A program made the position numbers and the translations under genes. Of a DNA stretch of 64,000 nucleotides, positions 56,627-64,000 are shown piece after piece. The notes under the pieces are model-generated. The model saw only the letters and a program-made list of their open reading frames with translations. It was not told where the DNA came from and made no database searches. The stretch's first letter is position 1. Each line of letters starts with the position of its first letter. Source of the stretch: Saprospiraceae bacterium (GTDB lineage: Bacteria; Bacteroidota; Bacteroidia; Chitinophagales; Saprospiraceae); NCBI GenBank assembly GCA_016708265.1, contig JADJGA010000006.1, forward strand, positions 124,001 through 188,000, in the 5' to 3' direction.

Positions 56627-58516
56627 TTACTTGAGAAATTCCACACTTGTCTTCACGAAGTCAGTCAGTTCTTCTCCGGTCAGCATATTCTGATTGAGTT
56701 TTGCCAGTTTATACAGGTAGTTGGCAAATCTTTCCTTTTTCTCCTCGCTCTTCATATTCAGAAGTTTGTCGGTGATGAGCGGATTGTTTGAATTTATAAC
56801 AATATTATAGAATTCAGGCATTTCTCCACCTCCGATATTCTGAAATTGCTGCATATCCTTGAACCTTCGCATGAATTCCGGTTTTGTAATAATCACCGGC
56901 ATATCCTCAGGGCTCAAAGCCTTAAGTTCGATATTATTTTTCTCATCTTTCAGCATTTCAGTGAACAGAGTTTTTACTTTTTCCTGCTGCTTTTCAGAAA
57001 GTACTGATTCTTTTTTGTCCTCAGTCTGAACCAGGTTGTCAGCAGTGTCAGAATCTACACGCACAAAAGTAATGTCGGTTTCCTTCTGTTCCATGAATTG
57101 CATAAAATGAACATCTATGAATGGATTGTCCATTAGAAGTACCTCAAACCCATTATCTTTTGCTGACTGGATATAACTGTGCTGTCCTTTTTTATCAGTA
57201 GAATAAATGCAGATGAGTTTTTTGTGCTTATCGGTTTGTTTATCTTTTATTTTTTCCTTCAATTCTTCAAATGTAAAATACTGGCCATCAATATTTTTGT
57301 AAAGGCTGACGTTGTTTGCTTTTTCGTAGAAACTATTATCTGTCAGCATACCATATTTCACAAATACACTTATATCATCCCATTTTTTCTCATATTCAGC
57401 CCTGTCTTTCTTGAAAAGATCGGAAAGTTTTTCAGCAACTTTTTTAGTGATGTATGAAGTTATCTTTCTTACATTATGGTCATTCTGCAATTGGCTCCTT
57501 GATACATTCAACGGAATATCCTGAGAATCTATCACACCATGTAGCAACATAAGAAATTCAGGTACAATTGCCCTCACATCATCAGTTACAAATACCTGGT
57601 TGCTGTAAAGGTGGATTTTACTTTTCTGTGCATCGAAATTATTTGTCAGTTTTGGGAAGTACAGTATACCGTTCAGATTGAATGGATAGTCCATTTTGAG
57701 GTGTATCCAGAATACAGGATCATTGAAATAACCCGGGAAAAGATCGTGGTAGAAATCCTTGTACTCTTCATCTTTTATATCGGAGGGTGATTTTTTCCAC
57801 AATGGATCAGAGTTGTTGATAATGTTGTCAACTTCTTTCTCCGTTGATTTGGCATCTTCACCTTCACCTTCGGTTTCATAGGTTTTTTTAGTTCCGAATC
57901 TGATCGGCACAGGCATGAATTTGCAGTATTTGTCCAGGAGTTCCTGTATTCTTTCTTTTTTCAGATAGTCTTTGCCATCTTCATTTACATGGAGAACAAT
58001 ATCTGTGCCCCTTGTTTCCTTTTCAATCTGGTCAAGATTGTATTCAGGAGTGCCGTCACATTCCCATTTTACCGGAACTGCATTTTCCTGGTATGATCTT
58101 GTCTTCACTTCGACTTTTTCTGAAACCATGAATGAGGAATAAAATCCTAGTCCAAAATGTCCGATAAGATTTTCACCAGAGTATTTTTCAAGGAAATCCT
58201 TAGCTGATGAGAATGCAAGCTGGTTGAGATACTTAATGACTTCTTCTTCTGTCATTCCTATCCCATTGTCCCTGATGGTTATGGTTTTTTCATTTTCATC
58301 GAGAATGACATCTATAGTAAGGTCACCAAGTTCTTCTTTAATTTCACCTTTGGTAGCCAGTGCATTCAGTTTTGTTGTTGCATCTATTGCATTTGCTATC
58401 AGTTCACGGAGAAAAATTTCCTGGTCTGTATAAAGAAATTTTTTGATAAGAGGAAAAATATCCTCAGCGCTTACGCCAATTTGTCCTGTTTTATGCATTA
58501 TTTTTTCTTTTTTCAT
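56627..58516 (-). CDS. htpG: Molecular chaperone HtpG (Hsp90)
   Basis: 629 residues. GHKL ATPase motifs ELIANAIDATTKL, DNGIGMTEEEV, GHFGLGFYSSFMV and GTDIVLH; middle domain with LNVSRSQLQND; C-terminal dimerisation region. The usual ELISNASDA is ELIANAIDA here. An in-frame ATG at 58498 (MHKTGQIGVSAEDIF) is an alternative start. HtpG is an ATP-dependent chaperone of stressed or newly made proteins. A repeat-rich 200-bp spacer lies upstream. Confidence 0.96.
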   Translation of the reverse strand: MKKEKIMHKTGQIGVSAEDIFPLIKKFLYTDQEIFLRELIANAIDATTKLNALATKGEIKEELGDLTIDVILDENEKTITIRDNGIGMTEEEVIKYLNQLAFSSAKDFLEKYSGENLIGHFGLGFYSSFMVSEKVEVKTRSYQENAVPVKWECDGTPEYNLDQIEKETRGTDIVLHVNEDGKDYLKKERIQELLDKYCKFMPVPIRFGTKKTYETEGEGEDAKSTEKEVDNIINNSDPLWKKSPSDIKDEEYKDFYHDLFPGYFNDPVFWIHLKMDYPFNLNGILYFPKLTNNFDAQKSKIHLYSNQVFVTDDVRAIVPEFLMLLHGVIDSQDIPLNVSRSQLQNDHNVRKITSYITKKVAEKLSDLFKKDRAEYEKKWDDISVFVKYGMLTDNSFYEKANNVSLYKNIDGQYFTFEELKEKIKDKQTDKHKKLICIYSTDKKGQHSYIQSAKDNGFEVLLMDNPFIDVHFMQFMEQKETDITFVRVDSDTADNLVQTEDKKESVLSEKQQEKVKTLFTEMLKDEKNNIELKALSPEDMPVIITKPEFMRRFKDMQQFQNIGGGEMPEFYNIVINSNNPLITDKLLNMKSEEKKERFANYLYKLAKLNQNMLTGEELTDFVKTSVEFLK

Positions 58517-58589
58517 AAGTTTTTTGTTTTAAAGTCTATAAAATGCAAAATACATACCATCAGGAATTAACTGTCAAAATGGCATGGAG

Positions 58590-58718
58590 CATTAGCCAAT
58601 TAGCAAATTAGCAAATTTGTTAATGAGGTTAATAATTGAAAATTGAAAATGGAGAATTGAAAATGGAAAATGCAATTTACATTTTCAAATTAGCACATTA
58701 GCGAATTAACACATTAAT
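58590..58718. repeat. Degenerate intergenic repeat array (TTAGCAAA and GAAAATGG words)
   Basis: Three blocks: TTAGCAAATTAGCAAATTT; a middle of AATTGAAAATTGAAAATGG variants; and AAATTAGCACATTAGCGAATTAAC. It fills the spacer between rlmB and htpG. The middle block matches the words at 24080-24127. Confidence 0.65.
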
Positions 58719-58721
58719 TAA

Positions 58722-59465
58722 TTACCTCCTCTGCCTCACAGCCTCATATAATATTATACCTGCCGATACTGCTACATTGAGGGATTCTGTCTTTCCAAAC
58801 TGGGGGATTTTGAATTCATCATCTGATATTTTCAGCATGTGGGGAGTTATTCCCTCATCCTCTGAGCCAAGTATCACACAGAAAGGATTATTGAAATTGA
58901 TCTCACTCAGATTTTTTCTGCAGTCCAAAGTGCTTGCATAAATGGAGATGCCTGAATTTTTGAGGGTTTCTATGGCATTGTTGGCGCTATGTACTTTCAC
59001 TATCGGCAGGTTAAATGCTGCCCCTGCTGAAACTTTAATAGCTATGTGATTGATGATTGCCGTATTTTTACTGCCAAGAATGATACCATGGGCACCAAGA
59101 ACTTCGGCAGAACGGATTATACTACCCACATTCCTGATATCGGTAATTGAATCAAGGAAAAGCAAACAAGGCACCTCACCTTCGAAATAAATTTTATCAA
59201 TAAGGTCTTCCAGTGCTGTATATTCAATAAGCGATGTCACAGCGATGACTCCCTGGTGGTTCTGACTGGTTATCCCGTTAAGTTTTGCCGGATGTACATG
59301 GCTGACAGGTATATTTTTGCCTTTGAGCAAATTTCTTAATTCTATTTCAAAGTCTCCTTTCATCCCCTGCTGAATGTATATCTTTTCTATTTGCCTTTCA
59401 CTTTTTAAGAGTTCCAGGACTGGATTTCTGCCGATAACGAGCTGATTGTTATATTCTTTTTGCAT
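58722..59465 (-). CDS. rlmB: 23S rRNA 2'-O-methyltransferase RlmB (SpoU/TrmH family)
   Basis: 247 residues. An N-terminal substrate-binding domain (VIGRNPVLELLKSERQIEKIYI) precedes a SPOUT knot with motif 1 LDSITDIRNVGSIIRSAEV, motif 2 ILGSEDEGI and motif 3 IPQFGKTESLNVAVSAGI. RlmB methylates G2251 in the 23S peptidyl-transferase loop. It starts 4 bp after the OmpA gene stop, so it may be transcribed with the surface-protein unit. Confidence 0.93.
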   Translation of the reverse strand: MQKEYNNQLVIGRNPVLELLKSERQIEKIYIQQGMKGDFEIELRNLLKGKNIPVSHVHPAKLNGITSQNHQGVIAVTSLIEYTALEDLIDKIYFEGEVPCLLFLDSITDIRNVGSIIRSAEVLGAHGIILGSKNTAIINHIAIKVSAGAAFNLPIVKVHSANNAIETLKNSGISIYASTLDCRKNLSEINFNNPFCVILGSEDEGITPHMLKISDDEFKIPQFGKTESLNVAVSAGIILYEAVRQRR

Positions 59466-59469
59466 AGTA

Positions 59470-61401
59470 TTATTTTATGACTTTAATCTCCGTTCTCCTG
59501 TTTTCGGCATGGTCTGTTTCACTGCATTTAACAGAATCGGTACAATGATTTTTGAGTTTTTTTTCACCAAAGCCAACTGCTATTATTTGCTTTTTATCAA
59601 TTCCTGCTGAGATCAGGTAATTTTTTGCAGTTTCAGATCTTTTCACTGATAATGTTGTATTGAACTGATCATTGCCGCGACTATCAGTATGTGAACTGAG
59701 TTCAATTTTCATTTCAGGATTTTTTTTCAGATGCATTACCAGTTTGTACAGTTCTTTTCTTGAATTGTCATTGAGGGCAAACGAATTATAATCGTAAAGT
59801 ATGTCCCTCAGGATAAAAGTCTCGCCTTCAGAAGTTGGAAGGGTTTTGACATAATTCGGTTTTTTATTCAATACAATATCAAATACTGATGGGGTTATGG
59901 CTTTATCTATCTGAATTTCTTTGGTAAGATATTCTTTTTCGTTAGTTCTCAGCTTTACTGTATTTCCTCTTGTGACACTTATGAAATATATATTGTCGTT
60001 GCTTTTTCCTATTTCAGCAGCTTTGCCCTCAATTATCTCAAAGCTTACTTCGCTGATTGTCTCATTACTTTCACCGTTTAGAAAGCTGAAATTGAAAGTG
60101 TCAAGAATCTCTGTTGACAGATCAATTTGAATGAGTTTATTGTTCTGGTTTGTCTCAAAAAGGCCTGAATATGCCAGATATCCGGGTTTTTGAGCACTGA
60201 TAATATATTTTCCTTCGGGTAAAACAAGATTGTATTTACCTGTTTTATCAGTAAAAAAAGCTTTACTCACTTTGATAGAGGATGTATCAATAGTATAAAT
60301 TATCTCTTTGTCTGTTCCTCTGAATTTTGAGAGACGCGGTTTATCATTTTTCTTAAGTTCATATTGGGAAAAGCTGATTTTCACATCATTTAATGATTCT
60401 CCATTTTTTGAATCTTTGGCAAGTAATGTATAATAATCATTGAATATTCTGAATACAGGTCCAACAGATTTTAACATATATAAATCGTCCTTTCCTTTAC
60501 CACCGGGTCTGTTTGAGGAAAAATAGCATATTCCCGTATTTTCAGGCATCACCAATCCGAAATCATCATATTCGGTATTGAATTTCTTGCCCAGGTTTAT
60601 AGACTGTTGAAATTGTTGTGATGTTTCAGATGAAAAATATATATCGTAAGCTCCGGAGCCACCTGGTTTATCAGATGCAAACATAAGGAAATGAGACCGG
60701 TAAATGATAGGAAAAGCTTCTTTGTATTTGGTATTGATCTCTGGCCCCAGGTTTTTAAGATCGGTCCATCCATTTTCTGTTTTTCTAATCGAATAAAGAT
60801 CTGTTTCCCCGAAACCACCAGGCATATCGGAAGCAAATATAAGTCTTTGCCCGACTTCATCCCATGTTGGATGGAATACCTTATAGCCATATGAATTAAC
60901 CGGAAGTTCACTGTCATAAACCCAGTATCCATTCTGATTTTTATAGATATATATTCCAAACGGAGCAATATCGGATACTTCGTTTTTCCTTTCTATTGTA
61001 TTTCTGCTATTTAAACTGAGGAACATTGTGTTGTAATCCATTGTAAATGCACATGGGCCTTCATGATCTCTGATTTTCAGATCAGACAGGTACCCTTTAT
61101 TGCTGCTTACCATGCCTGAATCAGATAATTGTGCATAAATTAAAGAGAAACAATACTGATCATTTTCTTTATCGAACTTTTTATTTTTGGATACCGGTAA
61201 ACTTGACATATAAACGATTCCTGAACCATAAATAGCAGGAGACAATTCAAGGTATTCTGTATTAATTCCATTCAGGTTAATCAGTTCAGCACTTGATAAT
61301 TCGGCTGTATCTATGATCTGATGATAGCCGGATTGTGAAGATCCTGTCAGTACAGTTAGAATGAATAAACAAACTAAATTAACCAGGTAGATTGTTTTCA
61401 T
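59470..61401 (-). CDS. OmpA/PD40 protein partnering the PorP/SprF unit
   Basis: The frame is open to 61440, but the ATG at 61401 (MKTIYLVNLVCLFILTVL) starts the signal peptide; 643 residues. PD40 propeller repeats (IFASDMPGGFGETDLYS, FASDKPGGSGAYDIYF, YFSSNRPGGKGKDDLYM), a carboxypeptidase-regulatory-like region (FTDKTGKYNLVLPEGKYII) and a C-terminal OmpA domain (LSSHTDSRGNDQFNTTLS, NRRTEIKVI). It lacks the TPR part of the 19905 protein. Third gene after the cargo and PorP/SprF genes; probably anchors the assembly to peptidoglycan. Confidence 0.88.
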   Translation of the reverse strand: MKTIYLVNLVCLFILTVLTGSSQSGYHQIIDTAELSSAELINLNGINTEYLELSPAIYGSGIVYMSSLPVSKNKKFDKENDQYCFSLIYAQLSDSGMVSSNKGYLSDLKIRDHEGPCAFTMDYNTMFLSLNSRNTIERKNEVSDIAPFGIYIYKNQNGYWVYDSELPVNSYGYKVFHPTWDEVGQRLIFASDMPGGFGETDLYSIRKTENGWTDLKNLGPEINTKYKEAFPIIYRSHFLMFASDKPGGSGAYDIYFSSETSQQFQQSINLGKKFNTEYDDFGLVMPENTGICYFSSNRPGGKGKDDLYMLKSVGPVFRIFNDYYTLLAKDSKNGESLNDVKISFSQYELKKNDKPRLSKFRGTDKEIIYTIDTSSIKVSKAFFTDKTGKYNLVLPEGKYIISAQKPGYLAYSGLFETNQNNKLIQIDLSTEILDTFNFSFLNGESNETISEVSFEIIEGKAAEIGKSNDNIYFISVTRGNTVKLRTNEKEYLTKEIQIDKAITPSVFDIVLNKKPNYVKTLPTSEGETFILRDILYDYNSFALNDNSRKELYKLVMHLKKNPEMKIELSSHTDSRGNDQFNTTLSVKRSETAKNYLISAGIDKKQIIAVGFGEKKLKNHCTDSVKCSETDHAENRRTEIKVIK

Positions 61402-61458
61402 TTTGAAAAGTTTTTTCTTTGTTTGTTTTATAAAAATCATTCATTATTAATATATTTA

Positions 61459-62412
61459 TCAGAAAAATCTCGGATTGATGATTTCAATTGGTTTTACTGA
61501 TTTGCCAAAGTTGTATTGTAGTAATAGTTCCAGGCTTCCATTCTCATATTTCCTGAGGGGTGTCATAGTGACATCGTAGGAAGTTGCAAAGAAAATATTT
61601 CTTGTAAGATGAAATCCCATTATGAAGTCTGCTGATTCAAACCAGTCCTCAGAAGTACCTCCTGTTCGTAGAGTTGATGCTATATAAAACCGATCATAGA
61701 ATAAAAATCCAAGGTTCAGATCAAGATTATAAGGTGAGTTTTCAGCCCATCTTCCAAGTAGTTGAGGCATAATAACAATCTTGTTGGTTATATCCATAGC
61801 ACCTCCGGTCATGAAGTATACATGTCTGACTTCATAGCTTTTTTTTGTACCAGGTTTGTAGTCGATATCAGCCCTGATAAGCCGGGGGACAGAAGCACCC
61901 AGGTAAAATCTGTTGTTGGAATAATAGATACCAAATCCCACATTGAAAACCTTGGTAGAATACAATGCTCCTTCGATAGCGCTATCTTCGTTATAGGGAT
62001 GAATCAAAACCAGCTTCGGATCAGAGAAATCCTGCTTGAAATATCTGCCTGAGAATGACATACCCATGCTCAAAATTCCGTTATTGACCTTGAACCTATA
62101 CGCATAAATACCGTCAAATGTTAATTTCTCACTTACACCAACAGTTTGTCTATTTATGTTAATCCCAATGCCAACCTTTCCCAATTTAGGAAAGTTAACA
62201 CTTAATGCCTGGCTTTTAGGTGCTCCATTCAGACCTGTCCACTGATCTCTGACTATTGCCGTGATGCTTGCAGCTTCAGAATTGCCTGCAAAAGCTGGAT
62301 TTACTGCTAATTTATTAAACATGAACTGGGTGCTTAAAACATCCTGTTGGGCCAATACTGTATTTGAGATCAGCAGATATAAAAAAGCCACTAAAAAATT
62401 TATTCTGATCAT
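61459..62412 (-). CDS. PorP/SprF family type IX secretion outer-membrane protein
   Basis: 317 residues. Signal peptide (cleavage near VLAQQ), then the family start QFMFNKLAVNPAFAGNSE and beta-barrel strands to the end (LLLQYNFGKSV). SprF-type proteins help type B C-terminal domain proteins reach or attach to the surface. It lies 10 bp after its likely cargo and 57 bp before the OmpA gene. Confidence 0.93.
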   Translation of the reverse strand: MIRINFLVAFLYLLISNTVLAQQDVLSTQFMFNKLAVNPAFAGNSEAASITAIVRDQWTGLNGAPKSQALSVNFPKLGKVGIGININRQTVGVSEKLTFDGIYAYRFKVNNGILSMGMSFSGRYFKQDFSDPKLVLIHPYNEDSAIEGALYSTKVFNVGFGIYYSNNRFYLGASVPRLIRADIDYKPGTKKSYEVRHVYFMTGGAMDITNKIVIMPQLLGRWAENSPYNLDLNLGFLFYDRFYIASTLRTGGTSEDWFESADFIMGFHLTRNIFFATSYDVTMTPLRKYENGSLELLLQYNFGKSVKPIEIINPRFF

Positions 62413-62422
62413 AATACTTGTT

Positions 62423-64000
62423 TTATCTTTCTATTACAAAAAATCCGTTAATAGTATTTTTTCTGTTTGAATCCAGAAACAAAATATAAAAATATGTTCC
62501 TACAGGCAGGTCTTTTCCATTGTAGGTGCCCTGCCAGTCATTCTTATAATTGTATACTGTATAAACCTGGTCACCCCACTGATTGAAAACTATTATTTCA
62601 TTTTGCGGGTATTTATCAGATTCAAGACAAGGAAAAATAAGGTTGTCATTTATACCATCACCATTTGGAGTTATTACATTTACTCCAAAGCAATCATTTT
62701 CATCACCAACATTAATGATTATTATTCCACTGTCATAATTATCAATACAATCTTGCTTTGTGATTTTGTATAAAAACATAGCCTTGCCTATAAATCCTGG
62801 TTCCGGTATGTAATTAATAGTTCCATCAGTGTTTATTTCAATTTTTCCTCTTGTATTGCTATCAGGAATAACTGTGATGACAGTGCCATCACTATTCAAA
62901 TCATTTTCTGTGGGATCAAAGGCAATTGATGTATTGTAAGGAGTTGAATACTCATCATCTTTAGCTTCCGGAATGTATTCAAGGTATACTGATGTTGTAT
63001 CACTTGAGAAATTTTTGCATACTCCATGGGAAAGCGACCATATAAATTCATTATTTCCAAATTCCAGATCATAAACATCGGTGACCGGTTTATTTGGATT
63101 GCTGATAAATGCCGTGGTATTGAGTGTCTTCCAGGATCCTTCAGGATCAGGAATTGCAGAAATAGGAATTTTATCAGGACTGCAGGCATATACATCTTCA
63201 CCTGCATCTGCAGTTCTTTCAGGAACTTTATTCACGATAAAACTTTCGACGGAGCTGTAACCCGATTTGCATCCTTCTCTTGACGCAACCACAAAAATAT
63301 TGTTCAGCCCATCATTAAATTGTGTGAAATCCTTCACATCAATGCACGGTGATAACGATTCTGAAATCACTTTAGCAGGAAGAGTATTATGATACCAGGT
63401 GTATTTTGTATTAGCTTCAGTGCTTTTCAGGCATAAAGAAATAGACGAAATATTTTTTCGAACACAATAAGAGCTGTCAACAGAAACAATCTCAGGATCC
63501 TCAGGTAGTGTGATAACGTCAACTTTAAATCCTTCTGAGACAACAGATTGACAGGATTCTATCGAGACAGACAAGGTATAAATGCCGGAATTAAATGAAC
63601 CTGCAGGAAAAATTTTTGGGTTCTGTACATTTGAGGTGAAATTACCCGGACCAGTCCATAAGTATGTTCCGTTTTCAACGTACGACGTCTTTAATTCAAT
63701 TGTCTCTCCTTCGCACAATTTAGCAGTTCCGGTGATGAAGGGCTGATTTGGTTGTTTTATCACCGTGATAACTACATCATCAGAGACTTTTGAAAAACAA
63801 CCTTCCTTTTCAGCAAACACATTATATATACCAGTATTGGCTGTGGTAGAAACGGGAATTATAAAGTTTGGTTTTGTAGTTGTGACCTGTGAACTTCCTG
63901 GAGACACAGTCCAGTGATAAAGAGTACCCTCAGGATAGGCATTATTAATAATTGACAGGATTATTGAATCACCTTCGCATATTTTTTTATTGCTACCAAG
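62423..64000 (-). CDS. Large surface protein with gliding-motility-type C-terminal domain (5' end outside window)
   Basis: The frame remains open through 64000, so the N-terminal part is missing; the GTG at 63907 is internal. Visible are Ig/PKD-like repeats (CEGDSIILSI, KLCEGETIELKTSY with TYLWTGPGNF), a cadherin-like segment (VITVIPDSNTRGKIEI), and the C-terminal T9SS type B domain: NVITPNGDGINDNLIFPCL, VFNQWGDQVYT, DLPVGTYFYILFLD and FFVIER. It should be exported by T9SS and held at the surface with PorP/SprF. Possibly an adhesin; motility is not implied by the domain alone. Confidence 0.9.
   Translation of the reverse strand, partial: LGSNKKICEGDSIILSIINNAYPEGTLYHWTVSPGSSQVTTTKPNFIIPVSTTANTGIYNVFAEKEGCFSKVSDDVVITVIKQPNQPFITGTAKLCEGETIELKTSYVENGTYLWTGPGNFTSNVQNPKIFPAGSFNSGIYTLSVSIESCQSVVSEGFKVDVITLPEDPEIVSVDSSYCVRKNISSISLCLKSTEANTKYTWYHNTLPAKVISESLSPCIDVKDFTQFNDGLNNIFVVASREGCKSGYSSVESFIVNKVPERTADAGEDVYACSPDKIPISAIPDPEGSWKTLNTTAFISNPNKPVTDVYDLEFGNNEFIWSLSHGVCKNFSSDTTSVYLEYIPEAKDDEYSTPYNTSIAFDPTENDLNSDGTVITVIPDSNTRGKIEINTDGTINYIPEPGFIGKAMFLYKITKQDCIDNYDSGIIIINVGDENDCFGVNVITPNGDGINDNLIFPCLESDKYPQNEIIVFNQWGDQVYTVYNYKNDWQGTYNGKDLPVGTYFYILFLDSNRKNTINGFFVIER

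Noticed and set aside
58590..58718. CRISPR-like array in the htpG/rlmB spacer
   Set aside because: The repeated words are short, degenerate and unevenly spaced, with no unique spacers of regular length and no cas genes nearby.

Overview
The window reads as chromosomal DNA of a Bacteroidota bacterium. The sequence is AT-rich, start codons mostly lack Shine-Dalgarno sequences, and several genes have Bacteroidota-type TAnnTTTG -7 boxes. The gene content agrees: type IX secretion (T9SS) sorting domains, PorP/SprF, PorV/PorQ-like and PorE-like proteins, a TonB-dependent receptor, and OmpA proteins with PD40 propellers. The HYR/P-domain giant protein and the gliding-type C-terminal domain suggest a Saprospiraceae-like lineage, but that placement is inference. 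I saw no tRNA, rRNA, insertion sequence or CRISPR array.

Layout. (1) 1-6752: the end of an Smr-domain protein, a TMTC-like membrane glycosyltransferase with TPRs, a GH3 plus serine-hydrolase fusion, and a polysaccharide-deacetylase-like protein. (2) 7048-13685: two neighbouring secreted-protein genes that share a duplicated leader. The second is one very large HYR/P-domain/dockerin/cohesin-like T9SS cargo gene broken by about ten indels between about 8105 and 10100, with an intact 3.6 kb C-terminal part and a strong terminator. (3) 13862-18620: small membrane protein, mutL, an active rhomboid, an inactive rhomboid and an EEP-family phosphohydrolase, tightly packed. (4) 19289-28144: ruvA, a PorE-like protein, an M1 peptidase fused to a YiiX-type NlpC/P60 domain, tadA, guaB, exonuclease III and a 2-hydroxyacid dehydrogenase. 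(5) 28392-37333: TonB-dependent receptor, 1391-residue exported protein with T9SS-like tail, and PorV/PorQ-family protein, a three-gene unit. (6) 37426-44974: greA, HIT protein, nitrilase-family amidase, thrS, acetyl-CoA hydrolase/transferase and urocanase. (7) 45211-46591: a frameshifted lipoprotein and a ferritin-like protein.

(8) 47091-54051: a clade II nitrous-oxide reductase cluster in the order fasciclin lipoprotein, cytochrome c, nosZ, four-helix membrane protein, nosL, nosD, nosF, nosY. The cytochrome c is broken in its signal peptide by one missing base in a T run. NosZ reduces N2O to N2; NosL and NosDFY mature its copper centres; the cytochrome c is a plausible electron donor. (9) 54216-59465: small membrane protein, OmpH-like lipoprotein, beta-barrel protein, dodecin, htpG and rlmB. 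(10) 59470-64000, minus strand: a surface protein with a gliding-motility-type C-terminal domain, PorP/SprF and an OmpA/PD40 protein, the usual arrangement of a T9SS type B cargo with its outer-membrane partner and anchor.

The most notable points are the M1-NlpC/P60 fusion, the pseudo-rhomboid next to an active rhomboid, a MutL whose endonuclease motif is degenerate, the indel-ridden giant cargo gene with unusual A-ending codon usage, and the receptor/giant protein/PorV unit.
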